A DNA stretch of 64,000 bases from Hahella chejuensis KCTC 2396. Lineage in GTDB: Bacteria > Pseudomonadota > Gammaproteobacteria > Pseudomonadales > Oleiphilaceae. Location: positions 3,626,501 to 3,690,500 of the forward strand of contig NC_007645.1 in NCBI RefSeq assembly GCF_000012985.1, read 5' to 3'. A program made the translations under genes and the position numbers. Shown here in pieces: positions 16,241 through 24,867 of the stretch. Below the pieces are notes generated by a model. It had not been told where the DNA came from and ran no database searches. It saw nothing but the letters and a program-made list of their open reading frames with translations. Positions within the stretch are counted from its first letter, which is position 1; each line of letters starts with the position of its first letter.

Positions 16241-16474
16241 GTTAGCTTATTTTTTGAGATTAAATTGCGGGCGGACGAGTGCGTCCTAGCGAAAGTCGGA
16301 AAAGTACATCCATCACTTATTTACTCCTCGCGGGGAAACCCCAGCTTGCTACCCTTCTAGTCACAACATTGATATGAGACTGCATGCAAAAAAAGAAACT
16401 ATGCTTTCCTTTAATTACAACACATCTGAAGACATGCTGATTCTGCTATGCCTTCAGAGATAGATTCATGAATT

Positions 16475-16492
16475 TAACATTAAAAAATGTTA
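16475..16492. promoter_or_regulatory. palindrome TAACATT-AAAA-AATGTTA
   Basis: A perfect 7-4-7 inverted repeat in the AT-rich spacer. The size fits an operator for a dimeric regulator. No regulator is assigned. Confidence 0.35.
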
Positions 16493-16799
16493 GGAAGCGG
16501 ATACATCAATGCGCTCTTTTAGCGCTACAACACACCCTCTGCAATCTATGTCACAGCCGTCAATATACAGCCAGCTTCCACAGACCATTTGCAACCAATT
16601 GTTCACAAATGGCCAGCTCACGTTAGCGCATTATTTAAAACAGTTCAACCGGTAAAGAACAAGGTTATTAATACTTGGGAACGTTTACTTAAATTGATCT
16701 TATATTAATTTGATTTGGCGCATTCTTTTAATTTTTATCTTTGTCAACCGTAGAAAATAACGTTGCGCAGTATGAATTGGCTACCAATAGAGGATTGTC

Positions 16800-16824
16800 T
16801 ATAAATAGAGTAGCTCTATTTATA
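16800..16824. promoter_or_regulatory. 25-bp perfect palindrome, operator candidate
   Basis: TATAAATAGAG (16800-16810) and CTCTATTTATA (16814-16824) form an 11-3-11 perfect inverted repeat. It lies about 365 bp before the HTH regulator start and about 770 bp before the PKS operon start. No T tract follows a GC stem, so it does not look like a terminator. It may bind the neighbouring regulator or another dimeric protein. Confidence 0.45.
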
Positions 16825-17188
16825 ATCAAACTTAAAAATTAGTTAATAAATACACGCCATTCAAATCGCAACATTACCTCATCTTTTAAACGCCCCAGCG
16901 CCACGGCCCCCATTACCTAACAGAAGCGTAACCTCACCGGCGTCCGCATTTTGGATCGCCTGTAAGTTCAGCGCAGGGCAGTAAAGAAGAAGGGGCAAAG
17001 CGCCATAACCGTCTCGTTGTGAAGTGTTGGCGACTGCAGTCGTAATTGGGGGCGCAGGCTTTCGATAATGGCCCTGGGCTTACGCTTTTTTGCTAGCACC
17101 GAATTACGAAGGCGTCTGGTATGATCCGAAGGAGTTAAACGCCTCTTGGGCGAGCATCCTAACAACAAAAATCACGGAGTCTGGCGAG

Positions 17189-17953
17189 ATGCATATCGGG
17201 CCGAAGTTTTTACTTGCCGCCATCAGAAGAAGAATCAAAGACGAGGGGCTGAGTTACGGCTATTTGTCGGAGAAAACCGGCATCCCCCTGTCGAGCATCA
17301 AGCGTCACCTGCACAACCCGTCACTGGGACTGGATAAGATCCTGATGTATGTCGGCTACCTTAATACCGATCTGGTGGAGCTGACCAAACTCGCCAACAA
17401 GCTGCAGCATGAGAACGAGCAGTTTATTTCCGACAAACAGAGCGAGCTGTTTCTGGAGCACCCTTACCTGCTCGATTTCATCAACATGGTGACGTCCCAC
17501 AATATGACGCCGGAAGCTGTGGCGGAGAAACATGGGCTCAGCGAGACCAGTCTGCGCTTTTATCTGCGCATCGCCGAGATCCTCGGCTACATCGATGACT
17601 TTGGCGACGGCTCCTTTTATCAGTCCGGACGTCGCTATTTATTGGAGGAAGGCTCCGCCCTGGACAGCCTGTTTCGACGCCGCTTCCAGGAGGAATCCCT
17701 GTCCCACAACATCCACCCTGGCGTCTGCGTCGGCCGCATCAGAATGACGGAGGCGCAGAGAGTCCAACTCGAAGACGACCTTTACGACAAACTCATCGAA
17801 CTCAACGCCGTCAACTCCTCCAACGACGAAGGCGAACCCACCAACGTCCTCATGCGCTGCACCCCAGGCAAACTAACCCAGTTTTCCGACGGCCTGCCGA
17901 ATATCGATGGGCAACTGCTGAAGTATGTGTCGGAGATGTTTGCTAAGGCTTAG
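17189..17953 (+). CDS. XRE-type helix-turn-helix transcriptional regulator
   Basis: 254 residues from the ATG at 17189, which has GGAG about 10 bases upstream; the upstream in-frame extension to 17090 is not convincing. An N-terminal HTH (about residues 5-60: LLAAIRRRIKDEGLSYGYLS, then EKTGIPLSSIKRHL) is followed by a second winged-helix-like segment (TPEAVAEKHGLSETSLRFYL) and an acidic C-terminus. It is transcribed away from the PKS operon across the AT-rich spacer, so it is a candidate cluster regulator by position only. It may equally be an unrelated neighbour. Confidence 0.75.
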   Translation: MHIGPKFLLAAIRRRIKDEGLSYGYLSEKTGIPLSSIKRHLHNPSLGLDKILMYVGYLNTDLVELTKLANKLQHENEQFISDKQSELFLEHPYLLDFINMVTSHNMTPEAVAEKHGLSETSLRFYLRIAEILGYIDDFGDGSFYQSGRRYLLEEGSALDSLFRRRFQEESLSHNIHPGVCVGRIRMTEAQRVQLEDDLYDKLIELNAVNSSNDEGEPTNVLMRCTPGKLTQFSDGLPNIDGQLLKYVSEMFAKA

Positions 17954-17979
17954 GGGACGGCTTCAGGGCGACCAAGCGG

Positions 17980-18003
17980 GAAGCGGACCATCGAGTCCGC
18001 TTC
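17980..18003. terminator. bidirectional hairpin between convergent genes
   Basis: GAAGCGGAC-CATCGA-GTCCGCTTC, a perfect 9-bp stem with a 6-base loop, lies between the stops of the HTH regulator (17953) and the oxidoreductase (18016). The T tracts are weak. Confidence 0.5.
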
Positions 18004-18015
18004 GAATAGAGAAAT

Positions 18016-18966
18016 TCAGTCTATCTCAATCACGATTTTTCCTTTTCGCCCGCCGCTCTCTATAAGCTGATGGGCTTCTGCAATGTCATCCAGCTTCATA
18101 TGTTTCTCGATTACAGGAGATAAGTGACCGGCCTCTACCGCAGCGGCGAGCTTTGACAACCTGATTGAAGACTGTGTCGTAAACACGAAATGTATCTCGC
18201 CATTCACAGGCCACCCAGAAAACAGGTTTTGCGGCTGTGATTGATCTACGATCGATATCACTTTTCCCTTGTTGGCCAACAGCCCCAAACTCAATTCAAT
18301 CGTTTTCTGGCCAACAGTGTCCAAGATGATATCAAACCCGCCCGGGTGGTCATTTTGTATACGCTCATAAACATTGTCTTTGCGGTAATCGTAAACACCT
18401 TCCGCCCCAAGAGACTTAACAAAATCAATACTCCCCTCAGAGCAAGTAGTGATCGCATAGGCTCCAAACATCCTGGCTATTTGCAGTGCGTATACGCCAA
18501 CGCCTCCGGCGCCTCCGTGGATAAGCACTTTATCGCCTGCCTGTATCCGGCCCCGTTCAACCAGACATTCCCATGCCGTGCCGCACGCCAAAGGGAGCGC
18601 AGCCGATTCCAGGTGTGAAAGGTTCTTAGGTTTTTTTGCAAGTAAACAGGCTTTTTCTACGTGGTGTGAAGCGTAGCCGCCCTCATTCTGGAGAAGCCTC
18701 GGAACGTAAAACACCTCATCTCCAATCGACAGGTTCTCGACATTACTTCCTACATTTTCAACTACACCAGAAATATCCACACCGAGTCTGGCGGGTAACT
18801 TTATTTCACTAGCATAATCTCCCCGCCTTGTTTGGATATCGACGGGATTAACTGATGTTGCATGAACTCTCACCAGTACCTCGTCGTCATTAGGCGTGGG
18901 TGTTGGCGCCGTTTTTAGCCGCATGTTAGACGCCGCCCCAAACTCTTCAATAACAATCGCTTTCAC
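18016..18966 (-). CDS. zinc-less alcohol dehydrogenase / quinone oxidoreductase
   Basis: 316 residues from a GTG at 18966 with GGAG 7 bases upstream. The longer ATG-started frame would add 65 residues that overlap the divergent HxlR promoter and look non-coding. MDR superfamily: an N-terminal GroES-like fold and the nucleotide motif GGAGGVGVYALQ. Zinc ligands are absent, as in QOR-type enzymes that reduce quinones or enals with NADPH. The divergent HxlR-family gene is probably its redox- or electrophile-sensing regulator, a common pairing. Confidence 0.88.
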   Translation of the reverse strand: MKAIVIEEFGAASNMRLKTAPTPTPNDDEVLVRVHATSVNPVDIQTRRGDYASEIKLPARLGVDISGVVENVGSNVENLSIGDEVFYVPRLLQNEGGYASHHVEKACLLAKKPKNLSHLESAALPLACGTAWECLVERGRIQAGDKVLIHGGAGGVGVYALQIARMFGAYAITTCSEGSIDFVKSLGAEGVYDYRKDNVYERIQNDHPGGFDIILDTVGQKTIELSLGLLANKGKVISIVDQSQPQNLFSGWPVNGEIHFVFTTQSSIRLSKLAAAVEAGHLSPVIEKHMKLDDIAEAHQLIESGGRKGKIVIEID

Positions 18967-19020
18967 TTTACGTCTCCGTTTCGTTATGACGAGGCGGATA
19001 ATAAATAACAGGCTTAATTT

Positions 19021-19032
19021 GCGTAAGTACGC
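19021..19032. promoter_or_regulatory. operator candidate GCGTA-AG-TACGC
   Basis: A perfect 5-2-5 inverted repeat lies centrally in the 108-bp gap between the divergent oxidoreductase and HxlR genes. HxlR-family proteins (YodB, HypR) bind short GTA/TAC dyads in such gaps, so it is a plausible shared operator. Confidence 0.45.
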
Positions 19033-19074
19033 ACATTTATGATACCTAGTGTCTATTTTTATACTGCCTTGATT

Positions 19075-19404
19075 ATGAATTACGACGAACCTTTTGGCTG
19101 CTCTGTGACGACCACACTCAATGTTATTGGAGGACGTTGGAAGCCGGTGATTCTGTTTCACCTGCTTGAGAACGGAGTAGTCCGCTTTAATCAGTTAAAA
19201 CGAATGACGGACGGGATTACCCAGCGCATGCTGACGAATCAGCTCAAAGAGCTTGTATCTGACGGTATTGTTGAGAGAAAAGTGATAGAAGTCGTGCCGC
19301 CTCACGTTGAGTATCTATTGACCGACTACGGAAAAACTCTCACACCGATTCTTATTGAAATGCGCGAATGGGGCGCCAAACATGCTGAAAAGCAATCGCT
19401 TTAA
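19075..19404 (+). CDS. HxlR-family transcriptional regulator
   Basis: 109 residues from ATG 19075 (MNYDEPFGCSVTTTLNVIGG). It has the single winged-helix HxlR/DUF24 fold with the family signatures CSVTTTL, GGRWK and ITQRMLT. The N-terminal Cys (GCSV) is the residue that senses diamide, quinones or aldehydes in YodB and HypR. An ATG at 19039 is in frame but lacks family similarity upstream. It is divergent from the quinone-oxidoreductase-like gene and presumably controls it. Confidence 0.88.
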   Translation: MNYDEPFGCSVTTTLNVIGGRWKPVILFHLLENGVVRFNQLKRMTDGITQRMLTNQLKELVSDGIVERKVIEVVPPHVEYLLTDYGKTLTPILIEMREWGAKHAEKQSL

Positions 19405-19530
19405 AAACTGAAGTCTGTTAAGAAGTAACAATCCGTTTATCAATTCATAAGGATATTAATTTCAGGAGGGGTATCGCACATGTGTAAGCAAGATATAAAC
19501 GCCAAAAGAAAATCAAATAAATAAGGTGGA

Positions 19531-20067
19531 TTATAACCAGAAATTTATGGTAGCGCTGATAAGCAACGCGAAGACCAGGATTGCAAATACTCTCCACCCA
19601 TAATCCCAGATGCTTTTTTGGTGCTTCTTTGAAAGAAGCTGACATTTTATCAGCAAAGTATCTTTGGGAATATCCAACTTAAAAGATATCGGGCATGGAG
19701 AGAAGGCTAAGTACTCTCCAGCCCACATAGACTTTTTATCTACGCCTAAAAAAGCACCGTCTTTATCGTAATAGGAGAAGCAAGCGTGGAAATCGTCTCC
19801 ATCAATTAGACCCGGCGCCTCTATCCGCGCCTGAAAGGATGTCCTCGGTGTTTCTTCCTCATCGTCCACAATCGAGTGTTCTCGTACTACGTATTCAAGA
19901 ATCTTGATTTCATTATCGACATTTTCCAGTTCGATGTTCAATTTAATACGCCCCCAATCCCATTGTTTATATGATCTTTTACCACTTCGATTCTCGTACG
20001 ATCTACTAACCAGATTAATTTTTAGGCTGGATAGATCAGCGCCTCCCTGGTTGATCGAAGTTCTCAC
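19531..20067 (-). CDS. orphan protein with C-terminal membrane anchor
   Basis: 178 residues. A soluble beta-rich N-terminal region is followed by a single hydrophobic segment at the very C-terminus (VFAILVFALLISATINFWL), suggesting a tail-anchored inner-membrane protein. The family is not recognised. Last of five AT-rich minus-strand genes, 2 bp after the 103-residue gene, so probably co-transcribed with it. Confidence 0.6.
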   Translation of the reverse strand: MRTSINQGGADLSSLKINLVSRSYENRSGKRSYKQWDWGRIKLNIELENVDNEIKILEYVVREHSIVDDEEETPRTSFQARIEAPGLIDGDDFHACFSYYDKDGAFLGVDKKSMWAGEYLAFSPCPISFKLDIPKDTLLIKCQLLSKKHQKSIWDYGWRVFAILVFALLISATINFWL

Positions 20068-20069
20068 TC

Positions 20070-20381
20070 TTATAAGTTGTGAGTATGCTTAACCCCCTTT
20101 GGGAGAACCATAAACCCATCTCCTTGAAAACCCAGATATAGGGGGCGCCCTTTTTCATTGGGATTCCAGCCATTCTTCAGACCAAAGATTATAGCATCTC
20201 GTACAGTCTTTGGTCTTACCTCCACTCCCCAGGCATAAGGGTCTATAAATAAAACCTGCCCACTCTTTTCGGCCATAAAAACAGTAATATGACTAGCTCT
20301 ACTTTCTAAGCAGTTCCCGCGAATGCACCAGTTATAGGCAACGCCTTCCACTACTATTTTTCGAATGCTTGCCTGGGTCAT
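20070..20381 (-). CDS. small orphan protein
   Basis: 103 residues with a strong ribosome site (AGGAGG about 11 bases upstream of ATG 20381). The pattern YNWCIRGN...HITVFMAEKSGQVLFIDPYAWGVEVRPKTV...GWNP recalls short hypothetical proteins often found singly in accessory regions. No function is recognised. It is followed closely by the tail-anchored orphan, so the two may act together. Confidence 0.65.
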   Translation of the reverse strand: MTQASIRKIVVEGVAYNWCIRGNCLESRASHITVFMAEKSGQVLFIDPYAWGVEVRPKTVRDAIIFGLKNGWNPNEKGRPLYLGFQGDGFMVLPKGVKHTHNL

Positions 20382-20494
20382 TTTAATTATTACCTCCTAA
20401 AAAATATATAAAATTCAGGGAGGATATATTTGAGCCATTTAAATCGCCGCATAATAACAAATAAATACATACATAAGGTGAAACAGTTTATTCA

Positions 20495-20896
20495 TTAACA
20501 CTTCTCCTTAACTATATTTACATCTTGGTTTTGATAGAGTTTATCTTTAAGCCTTGTTAAAAGCCCAGTAAAAAGATCAAGTGTTTCCTTACTCCTTCCT
20601 CTAATGGGCTCTTCCATCTCTAAGAAGCAGCTCCATGTAATCCCTTGCTCTTCTTCGTCAAAATACTCTCTGGTAAACTCTGCTCCTCGCTCACCAGTGC
20701 AGCCTATCCACACGTATTGCGGATGCTGCATCAAGTTTACTCGCCAAGTTCCGTCTTTTTGCACAACATTTTTTTCAGGAAATTCATCCGCTTGAAAGAA
20801 AAGGCCCAAGAATCTAGCCAAACACTCACCAGGGTTATCCTGAGGCGATTGGACATTGATCAAATCAGAAACAAAATAAATGGTTTCACTTTTCAT
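20495..20896 (-). CDS. orphan protein of the AT-rich island
   Basis: 133 residues, acidic, no membrane segment or signal peptide. The family is not recognised. A conserved-looking core (TWRVNLMQHPQYVWIGCTGE) and a C-terminal helical segment are visible. Context: the AT-rich minus-strand series 19.5-22.3 kb, where gene size and composition resemble polymorphic-toxin immunity genes. Confidence 0.6.
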   Translation of the reverse strand: MKSETIYFVSDLINVQSPQDNPGECLARFLGLFFQADEFPEKNVVQKDGTWRVNLMQHPQYVWIGCTGERGAEFTREYFDEEEQGITWSCFLEMEEPIRGRSKETLDLFTGLLTRLKDKLYQNQDVNIVKEKC

Positions 20897-20936
20897 CGAA
20901 AGGATTGCCGAAGCCTTTACTCTTTATAACATCAAA

Positions 20937-21380
20937 TTATTGAGTAAATGTAATAGCACTGCACTTTTCCGCAATATCTCGCTGCATGATTTCTGAACCG
21001 AGAGCAACCAGTTGTACTATTACTGAGCGAGATTCAGTGCTTTTCGCAAATTCAAGCTGAATTCCATCAAAGTAGCCTTGCTGATTATGAAGCACCCAAG
21101 ACCATAGCAGCGGATTCCCAATTGCTAATGACCAAGGCCGTCTTTTCATAAACGATATGGTTGTCCATTTAGGATCACTGCACCAATCGTTTGGATGCAG
21201 TACAAAGCTGTCATCCTCTTGGACCACAATGTAAAATTTTGACTTCTCGAAAATGAACCCCATCGCGCATAAAACACACTCGAGACTGCTTTCTTCACAA
21301 TTCTCAAAATACCCAACAACATCTACTAACTTTTGCTCAGAGTTTGCGTAGTTTGATAATATTTGTTGATTTACGCTCAT
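20937..21380 (-). CDS. orphan protein, possibly DUF6334-like
   Basis: 147 residues, soluble. The pattern of an early V..YF, a middle EDDSFVLHP strand and a late FAKSTESRSVIVQLVALGSE strand reminds me of small DUF6334-type proteins found with secreted toxins, but I cannot confirm it. It is 40 bp upstream of the 133-residue orphan on the same strand. Confidence 0.55.
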   Translation of the reverse strand: MSVNQQILSNYANSEQKLVDVVGYFENCEESSLECVLCAMGFIFEKSKFYIVVQEDDSFVLHPNDWCSDPKWTTISFMKRRPWSLAIGNPLLWSWVLHNQQGYFDGIQLEFAKSTESRSVIVQLVALGSEIMQRDIAEKCSAITFTQ

Positions 21381-21506
21381 ACCTAATACTTTCGCCCTTT
21401 ATTCCCGCCGGTTTGATAGTCTTGAGAGCAGTCTCCGCTTTCAGCCATGTTCGCTATTCTCTCCAAACGATTTCCCTCTCAAACTTATCACTACAGTGTC
21501 TGGAGC

Positions 21507-22256
21507 CTAACCCGCATCAGACTTTAAATTGCCAAAGTCTTTTTGTATAAGTTTTGATTTTTCGATAAAAATCATTAATTTATCACCATCATGCCAGCAC
21601 CATTCAAGCTCATCATGCGATGATAGCGTAAGCAACGAAACCCAGTCCTCACCAGGTGTTGGATCGTAGGCAAGCGAAGAGTGAGACGGATAGCCCAGTA
21701 TGTAATCATCACAAATCCCCTCAAGATCTTGTATTGCATACAACGCATCCGTATCAAAAGGCCAGTCCTGTCTTAGCTCCTCATGCCTTGGAATTTCAAC
21801 TCCAGTTTGAAGAAGAATCTTCCTGGCTTGCACTACACCTTCGGGGTCTGGATACAATGATAGTTCTTCGGTATTAGGCCAGTAATATCCCAAAACATAG
21901 CCGTCATCCCCCCAAAATACCTCGCCATTTTCGTCAAAGGCGTAAAAAAGAGAAAGAAGCCCTACTTTGGGCAACGACGCAGGGCCATTCTGAATTTCTG
22001 AAAAATTGATTTGCCCAAGAAACCGATACTCGCCAATATCATGGACTGGCCATTCATTCAATGTCTGCGGCGACGGCGCCAGACGCCGCCATATCAGTCT
22101 CAAAGGCGTATCTTTACCTGCACGCCGTATTCTGGGTTTGGCAATAAACACATAAAAACATAGAGATATGGCGGAGCATGGAAAGTGGGGCGGTTCCTGC
22201 GATTCGGGATAACGAACGGGACACCATAACCGACATGGAGAGTCGCTTCCAGTCAC
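21507..22256 (-). CDS. YwqG-like DUF1963 protein, N-terminus abnormal
   Basis: 249 residues as read. From about residue 65 the sequence is a good DUF1963/YwqG match: EWP...YRFLGQINFSEI, SLPKVGLLSLFYAFDE, ILGYPS, and a C-terminal WCWHDGDKLMIFI. The first 60 or so residues (Cys/Arg/Pro-rich) do not look like the family's N-terminal half and run into the promoter of the divergent lipoprotein gene. The gene is therefore probably 5'-truncated or starts internally. DUF1963 proteins commonly occur as candidate immunity proteins in polymorphic toxin loci. No toxin gene is adjacent here. Confidence 0.65.
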   Translation of the reverse strand: MTGSDSPCRLWCPVRYPESQEPPHFPCSAISLCFYVFIAKPRIRRAGKDTPLRLIWRRLAPSPQTLNEWPVHDIGEYRFLGQINFSEIQNGPASLPKVGLLSLFYAFDENGEVFWGDDGYVLGYYWPNTEELSLYPDPEGVVQARKILLQTGVEIPRHEELRQDWPFDTDALYAIQDLEGICDDYILGYPSHSSLAYDPTPGEDWVSLLTLSSHDELEWCWHDGDKLMIFIEKSKLIQKDFGNLKSDAG

Positions 22257-22282
22257 AGCTTTTCGAGATATAGGAGGCGATT

Positions 22283-22777
22283 ATGAAAACAGTTTTATCC
22301 CTGACGCTTTGCGCCGCATCCATCGTCCTGGCGTCCGGGTGCGCCAGTATTGTAAGCGGCAACTCTTACCCTCTCGCTATAGAAAGCCATCCCTCCCAGG
22401 CTCAGTTTGTCATCACCAACAAAAACGGCGACGCCATTCACTCAGGCGTGACGCCGGAAACAGTAACCTTGCAAAGTGGAAGCGGCTATTTTTCCAGCGA
22501 GAAATATAAAGTTCGCTTCAGCAAAACCGGTTTTCACGAGAAAGAAGTTGAAGTAAACACCACGCTGGATGGATGGTATTTCGGCAATATTTTATTGGGT
22601 GGACTGATCGGATTGCTGGTAGTGGACCCGGTCACCGGGGCCATGTGGAAACTGCCGGAAAAAACAGAAGTCACCCTGGACGAAGTGGTCGCCAATGGGA
22701 GCCAAACACACATCAAGATCGTCACCATAGACGACGTTCCCATGGCGGATCGCAACAGGCTGATTCCCTTGCGTTAA
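22283..22777 (+). CDS. putative lipoprotein with PEGA-like domain
   Basis: 164 residues. The N-terminal signal MKTVLSLTLCAASIVLASGC ends in a lipobox (LASGC, lipidated Cys20). The following region (SHPSQAQFVITNKNGDAIHS, then GVTPETVTL, KVRFSKTGFHEKEV) resembles a PEGA-type beta sandwich found in surface lipoproteins. A GWYFGNILLGGLIGLLVVDP segment follows, typical of small outer-membrane-associated lipoproteins. The ribosome site GGAGG lies 6 bases upstream. A hairpin follows the gene. Confidence 0.85.
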   Translation: MKTVLSLTLCAASIVLASGCASIVSGNSYPLAIESHPSQAQFVITNKNGDAIHSGVTPETVTLQSGSGYFSSEKYKVRFSKTGFHEKEVEVNTTLDGWYFGNILLGGLIGLLVVDPVTGAMWKLPEKTEVTLDEVVANGSQTHIKIVTIDDVPMADRNRLIPLR

Positions 22778-22786
22778 TACAGAAAG

Positions 22787-22808
22787 GGCCAAGCACAGGC
22801 GCTTGGCC
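22787..22808 (+). terminator. hairpin after the lipoprotein gene
   Basis: GGCCAAGC-ACAGGC-GCTTGGCC, a perfect 8-bp stem, lies 9 bp past the stop. The T tract is poor (GAGTTTG). Confidence 0.5.
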
Positions 22809-22872
22809 GAGTTTGCATACGGCCTCTCAATTTGTGGATTAATAGAGTGTTTGACTTGCAACTGTACAGGGA

Positions 22873-24597
22873 TCAGCTCCGCCCCAGTTTCAGCCCGATC
22901 GCGGCAATGACGCCTTCTTTAACTTCTTTCACCACAAACTGCACCGGCCCGAGTTGGACCCGGTCGCCCACCACCGGTTTGCCATGAAACTGACGAAGGA
23001 TGAAGCCGGCCACAGTCTGCTCCGGGTCTTTGTCACTGACGTCAAAGCAATACAACTGCGCCAGCTCCGCCAGTCTGGCGTTGGGCTGAATGGCGAATTC
23101 GCCGAAAAACAGACTGGCGTCCAGTGGTCGAAGCTGTTCCGGGGCGAAATATCGTCCCAACGCGCCTCCCGCCCTTTCCGTCGCCAGCGCCATCACATAG
23201 TCATCCAACGCCAACGTCTGCTCCGCAGGCGCTTCTAGCAGAACGCCCCGACGAATAACGCCAATCAACTGGGCGCCCTCCGATAGCGGTAACTGGCTCC
23301 CCTGTTTTCCCAGCGCGCGGCAGCTTGCCGACACTTGATATAGCAGCACGGATTTTTCATGCTCGTCTGGAACTTTCAGCATCAGATGTTCCGGCTCCCG
23401 CACCGGCGGCGGTAATTCCACCCGCAGCCATCTGGCGATGGGCGCAATAGTCCAGCCTTGCAGAATCAACGAAATCAGCACCACGAAGAACACCAGTTCG
23501 AAATAGATGCGGGTGTTCTCCAGCCCCGCCAAAGAGGGGAACAGGGCAAGGATAATCGGCACCGCGCCGCGCAAGCCGCACCAGCTGATAAAGACCTGTT
23601 CGCGCCACGGAAAATGAAAGGGAGCCAGGGACAGCAGCACCGCCAGGGGGCGAGCGAAAAAGATCAGCACGAACGCGATGGCGATCGCCGGCGCGATAAT
23701 CGGCGTCATTTTGCTCGGCGTAATCAACAGCCCCAACATCAGAAACATGATGATCTGGCTCAACCAGGCCAGCCCATCATGAAAACGATGGATGTCGCCG
23801 CCGTAGGGCAACGATTTAGCGCCGATCATCACCCCCACGATATAGATCGCAAGAAAGCCGCTGCCGCCCAACAGGTTGGTCACGCCGAAGAGGCTCAGCG
23901 CCCCGGTCAACGCCAACAGCGGATACAGAGAAGCGGATAATTGCAGCCGGGCGAGCAGCCTCGACAATATGTAACCACCAGCGCCCCCCGCCGCCAGCCC
24001 CAGCCCCATTTGAATCGCCAGTTCGCTTAACAGGGACCAGCCGGGGTTGCCGGTAGGCGCGCTCAATAACTGCACCAGGGTGATGGTCAGAAATATCGCC
24101 ATCGGATCATTGGAGCCGGATTCGATTTCCAGGGTGGCGCCGGTGCGTTCTTTCAACTCCAGACCCGCGCTGCGTAGCAGGCCGAACACCGCCGCAGCGT
24201 CCGTGGAGCCGACAATCGCCCCAATCAACAGACCTTCTTGCCAAGACAGGTCGAGAATCCAGTGGGCGGCCAGCCCGGTCAAACCCGCGGTCACCAGAAC
24301 GCCAACGGTGGCCAGCGACAATGCCGGGCGCAGGCTGACGCGGAAGGTATCCCGGCGCGCGCCCAGACCGCCGTCAAAAATGATCACCGCCAACGCCAGG
24401 TTGCCGACCAGAAACGCCAGGCCGAAATCGTCGAACTTAATGCCTCCGGGCCCGTCCTCCCCCGCCAGCATGCCCAGGACCAAAAACACCAGCAACAGCG
24501 GCGCTCCGAGTCGACGCGACAGCACACTGGTGAATACGCAAAGCAACGCCAATAAGGCGCTACCGAAAATAAACTGGTAAGTAGTTTCTATTGTCAT
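22873..24597 (-). CDS. nhaP2: NhaP2/CvrA-type potassium/proton antiporter
   Basis: 574 residues, the usual length for NhaP2. About 12-13 hydrophobic segments of the CPA1 fold fill residues 1-390, including the acidic ion-site stretch FDGGLG and GSTDAAAVF. A soluble C-terminal part carries a RCK_C/TrkA-C-like domain (about 410-480) and a CorC/HlyC-type transporter-associated domain (about 490-570), the arrangement known from CvrA. The family exports K+ (or Na+) in exchange for protons across the inner membrane and helps growth at low osmolarity or alkaline pH. Monocistronic here. Confidence 0.93.
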   Translation of the reverse strand: MTIETTYQFIFGSALLALLCVFTSVLSRRLGAPLLLVFLVLGMLAGEDGPGGIKFDDFGLAFLVGNLALAVIIFDGGLGARRDTFRVSLRPALSLATVGVLVTAGLTGLAAHWILDLSWQEGLLIGAIVGSTDAAAVFGLLRSAGLELKERTGATLEIESGSNDPMAIFLTITLVQLLSAPTGNPGWSLLSELAIQMGLGLAAGGAGGYILSRLLARLQLSASLYPLLALTGALSLFGVTNLLGGSGFLAIYIVGVMIGAKSLPYGGDIHRFHDGLAWLSQIIMFLMLGLLITPSKMTPIIAPAIAIAFVLIFFARPLAVLLSLAPFHFPWREQVFISWCGLRGAVPIILALFPSLAGLENTRIYFELVFFVVLISLILQGWTIAPIARWLRVELPPPVREPEHLMLKVPDEHEKSVLLYQVSASCRALGKQGSQLPLSEGAQLIGVIRRGVLLEAPAEQTLALDDYVMALATERAGGALGRYFAPEQLRPLDASLFFGEFAIQPNARLAELAQLYCFDVSDKDPEQTVAGFILRQFHGKPVVGDRVQLGPVQFVVKEVKEGVIAAIGLKLGRS

Positions 24598-24867
24598 CCG
24601 TTAGTCAGCTCGCCGCCCATCTCGCGTCACTCCTTATACTCGCAAAAATCGGGCGTATGGCGCCGCTTAGAGACGCGCTTCCACCCCAATTTTCTCCGGT
24701 TGCTAAATCCCCTGACTGTACTAAGATAGCCATCTCGCGACCGCTGTCTCTGAGTGGACGATTTCACGCCGTACTGATCAAGCTTGTTTCTGATTAGGAA
24801 ACACCCGCCTTAAATATCGCGATTACCCCAACATTGCATGTTAAGCACAATAAAACGGAGACCCGTA

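Larger units (their letters stand above)
16033..17188. other. long AT-rich regulatory spacer
   Basis: This 1.15 kb stretch separates the biosynthetic operon (leaving to the left) from a divergent HTH regulator. It is visibly AT-rich compared with the GC-rich genes beside it. It holds a possible 20-residue ORF with a terminator-like hairpin, two palindromes listed separately, and a GGGG-AAA-CCCC mini-hairpin near 16333. No other credible gene was found. Such AT-rich promoters in GC-rich genomes are often bound by H-NS-like silencers; that is an inference. Confidence 0.6.

Noticed and set aside
16320-16345. GCGGGGAAACCCC word resembling part of a CRISPR repeat
   Set aside because: Only one copy, no spacers, and no cas genes in the window.
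22114-22362. 82-codon minus-strand ORF over the lipoprotein start
   Set aside because: Overlaps the signal peptide of a convincing lipoprotein gene on the other strand and has no similarity.
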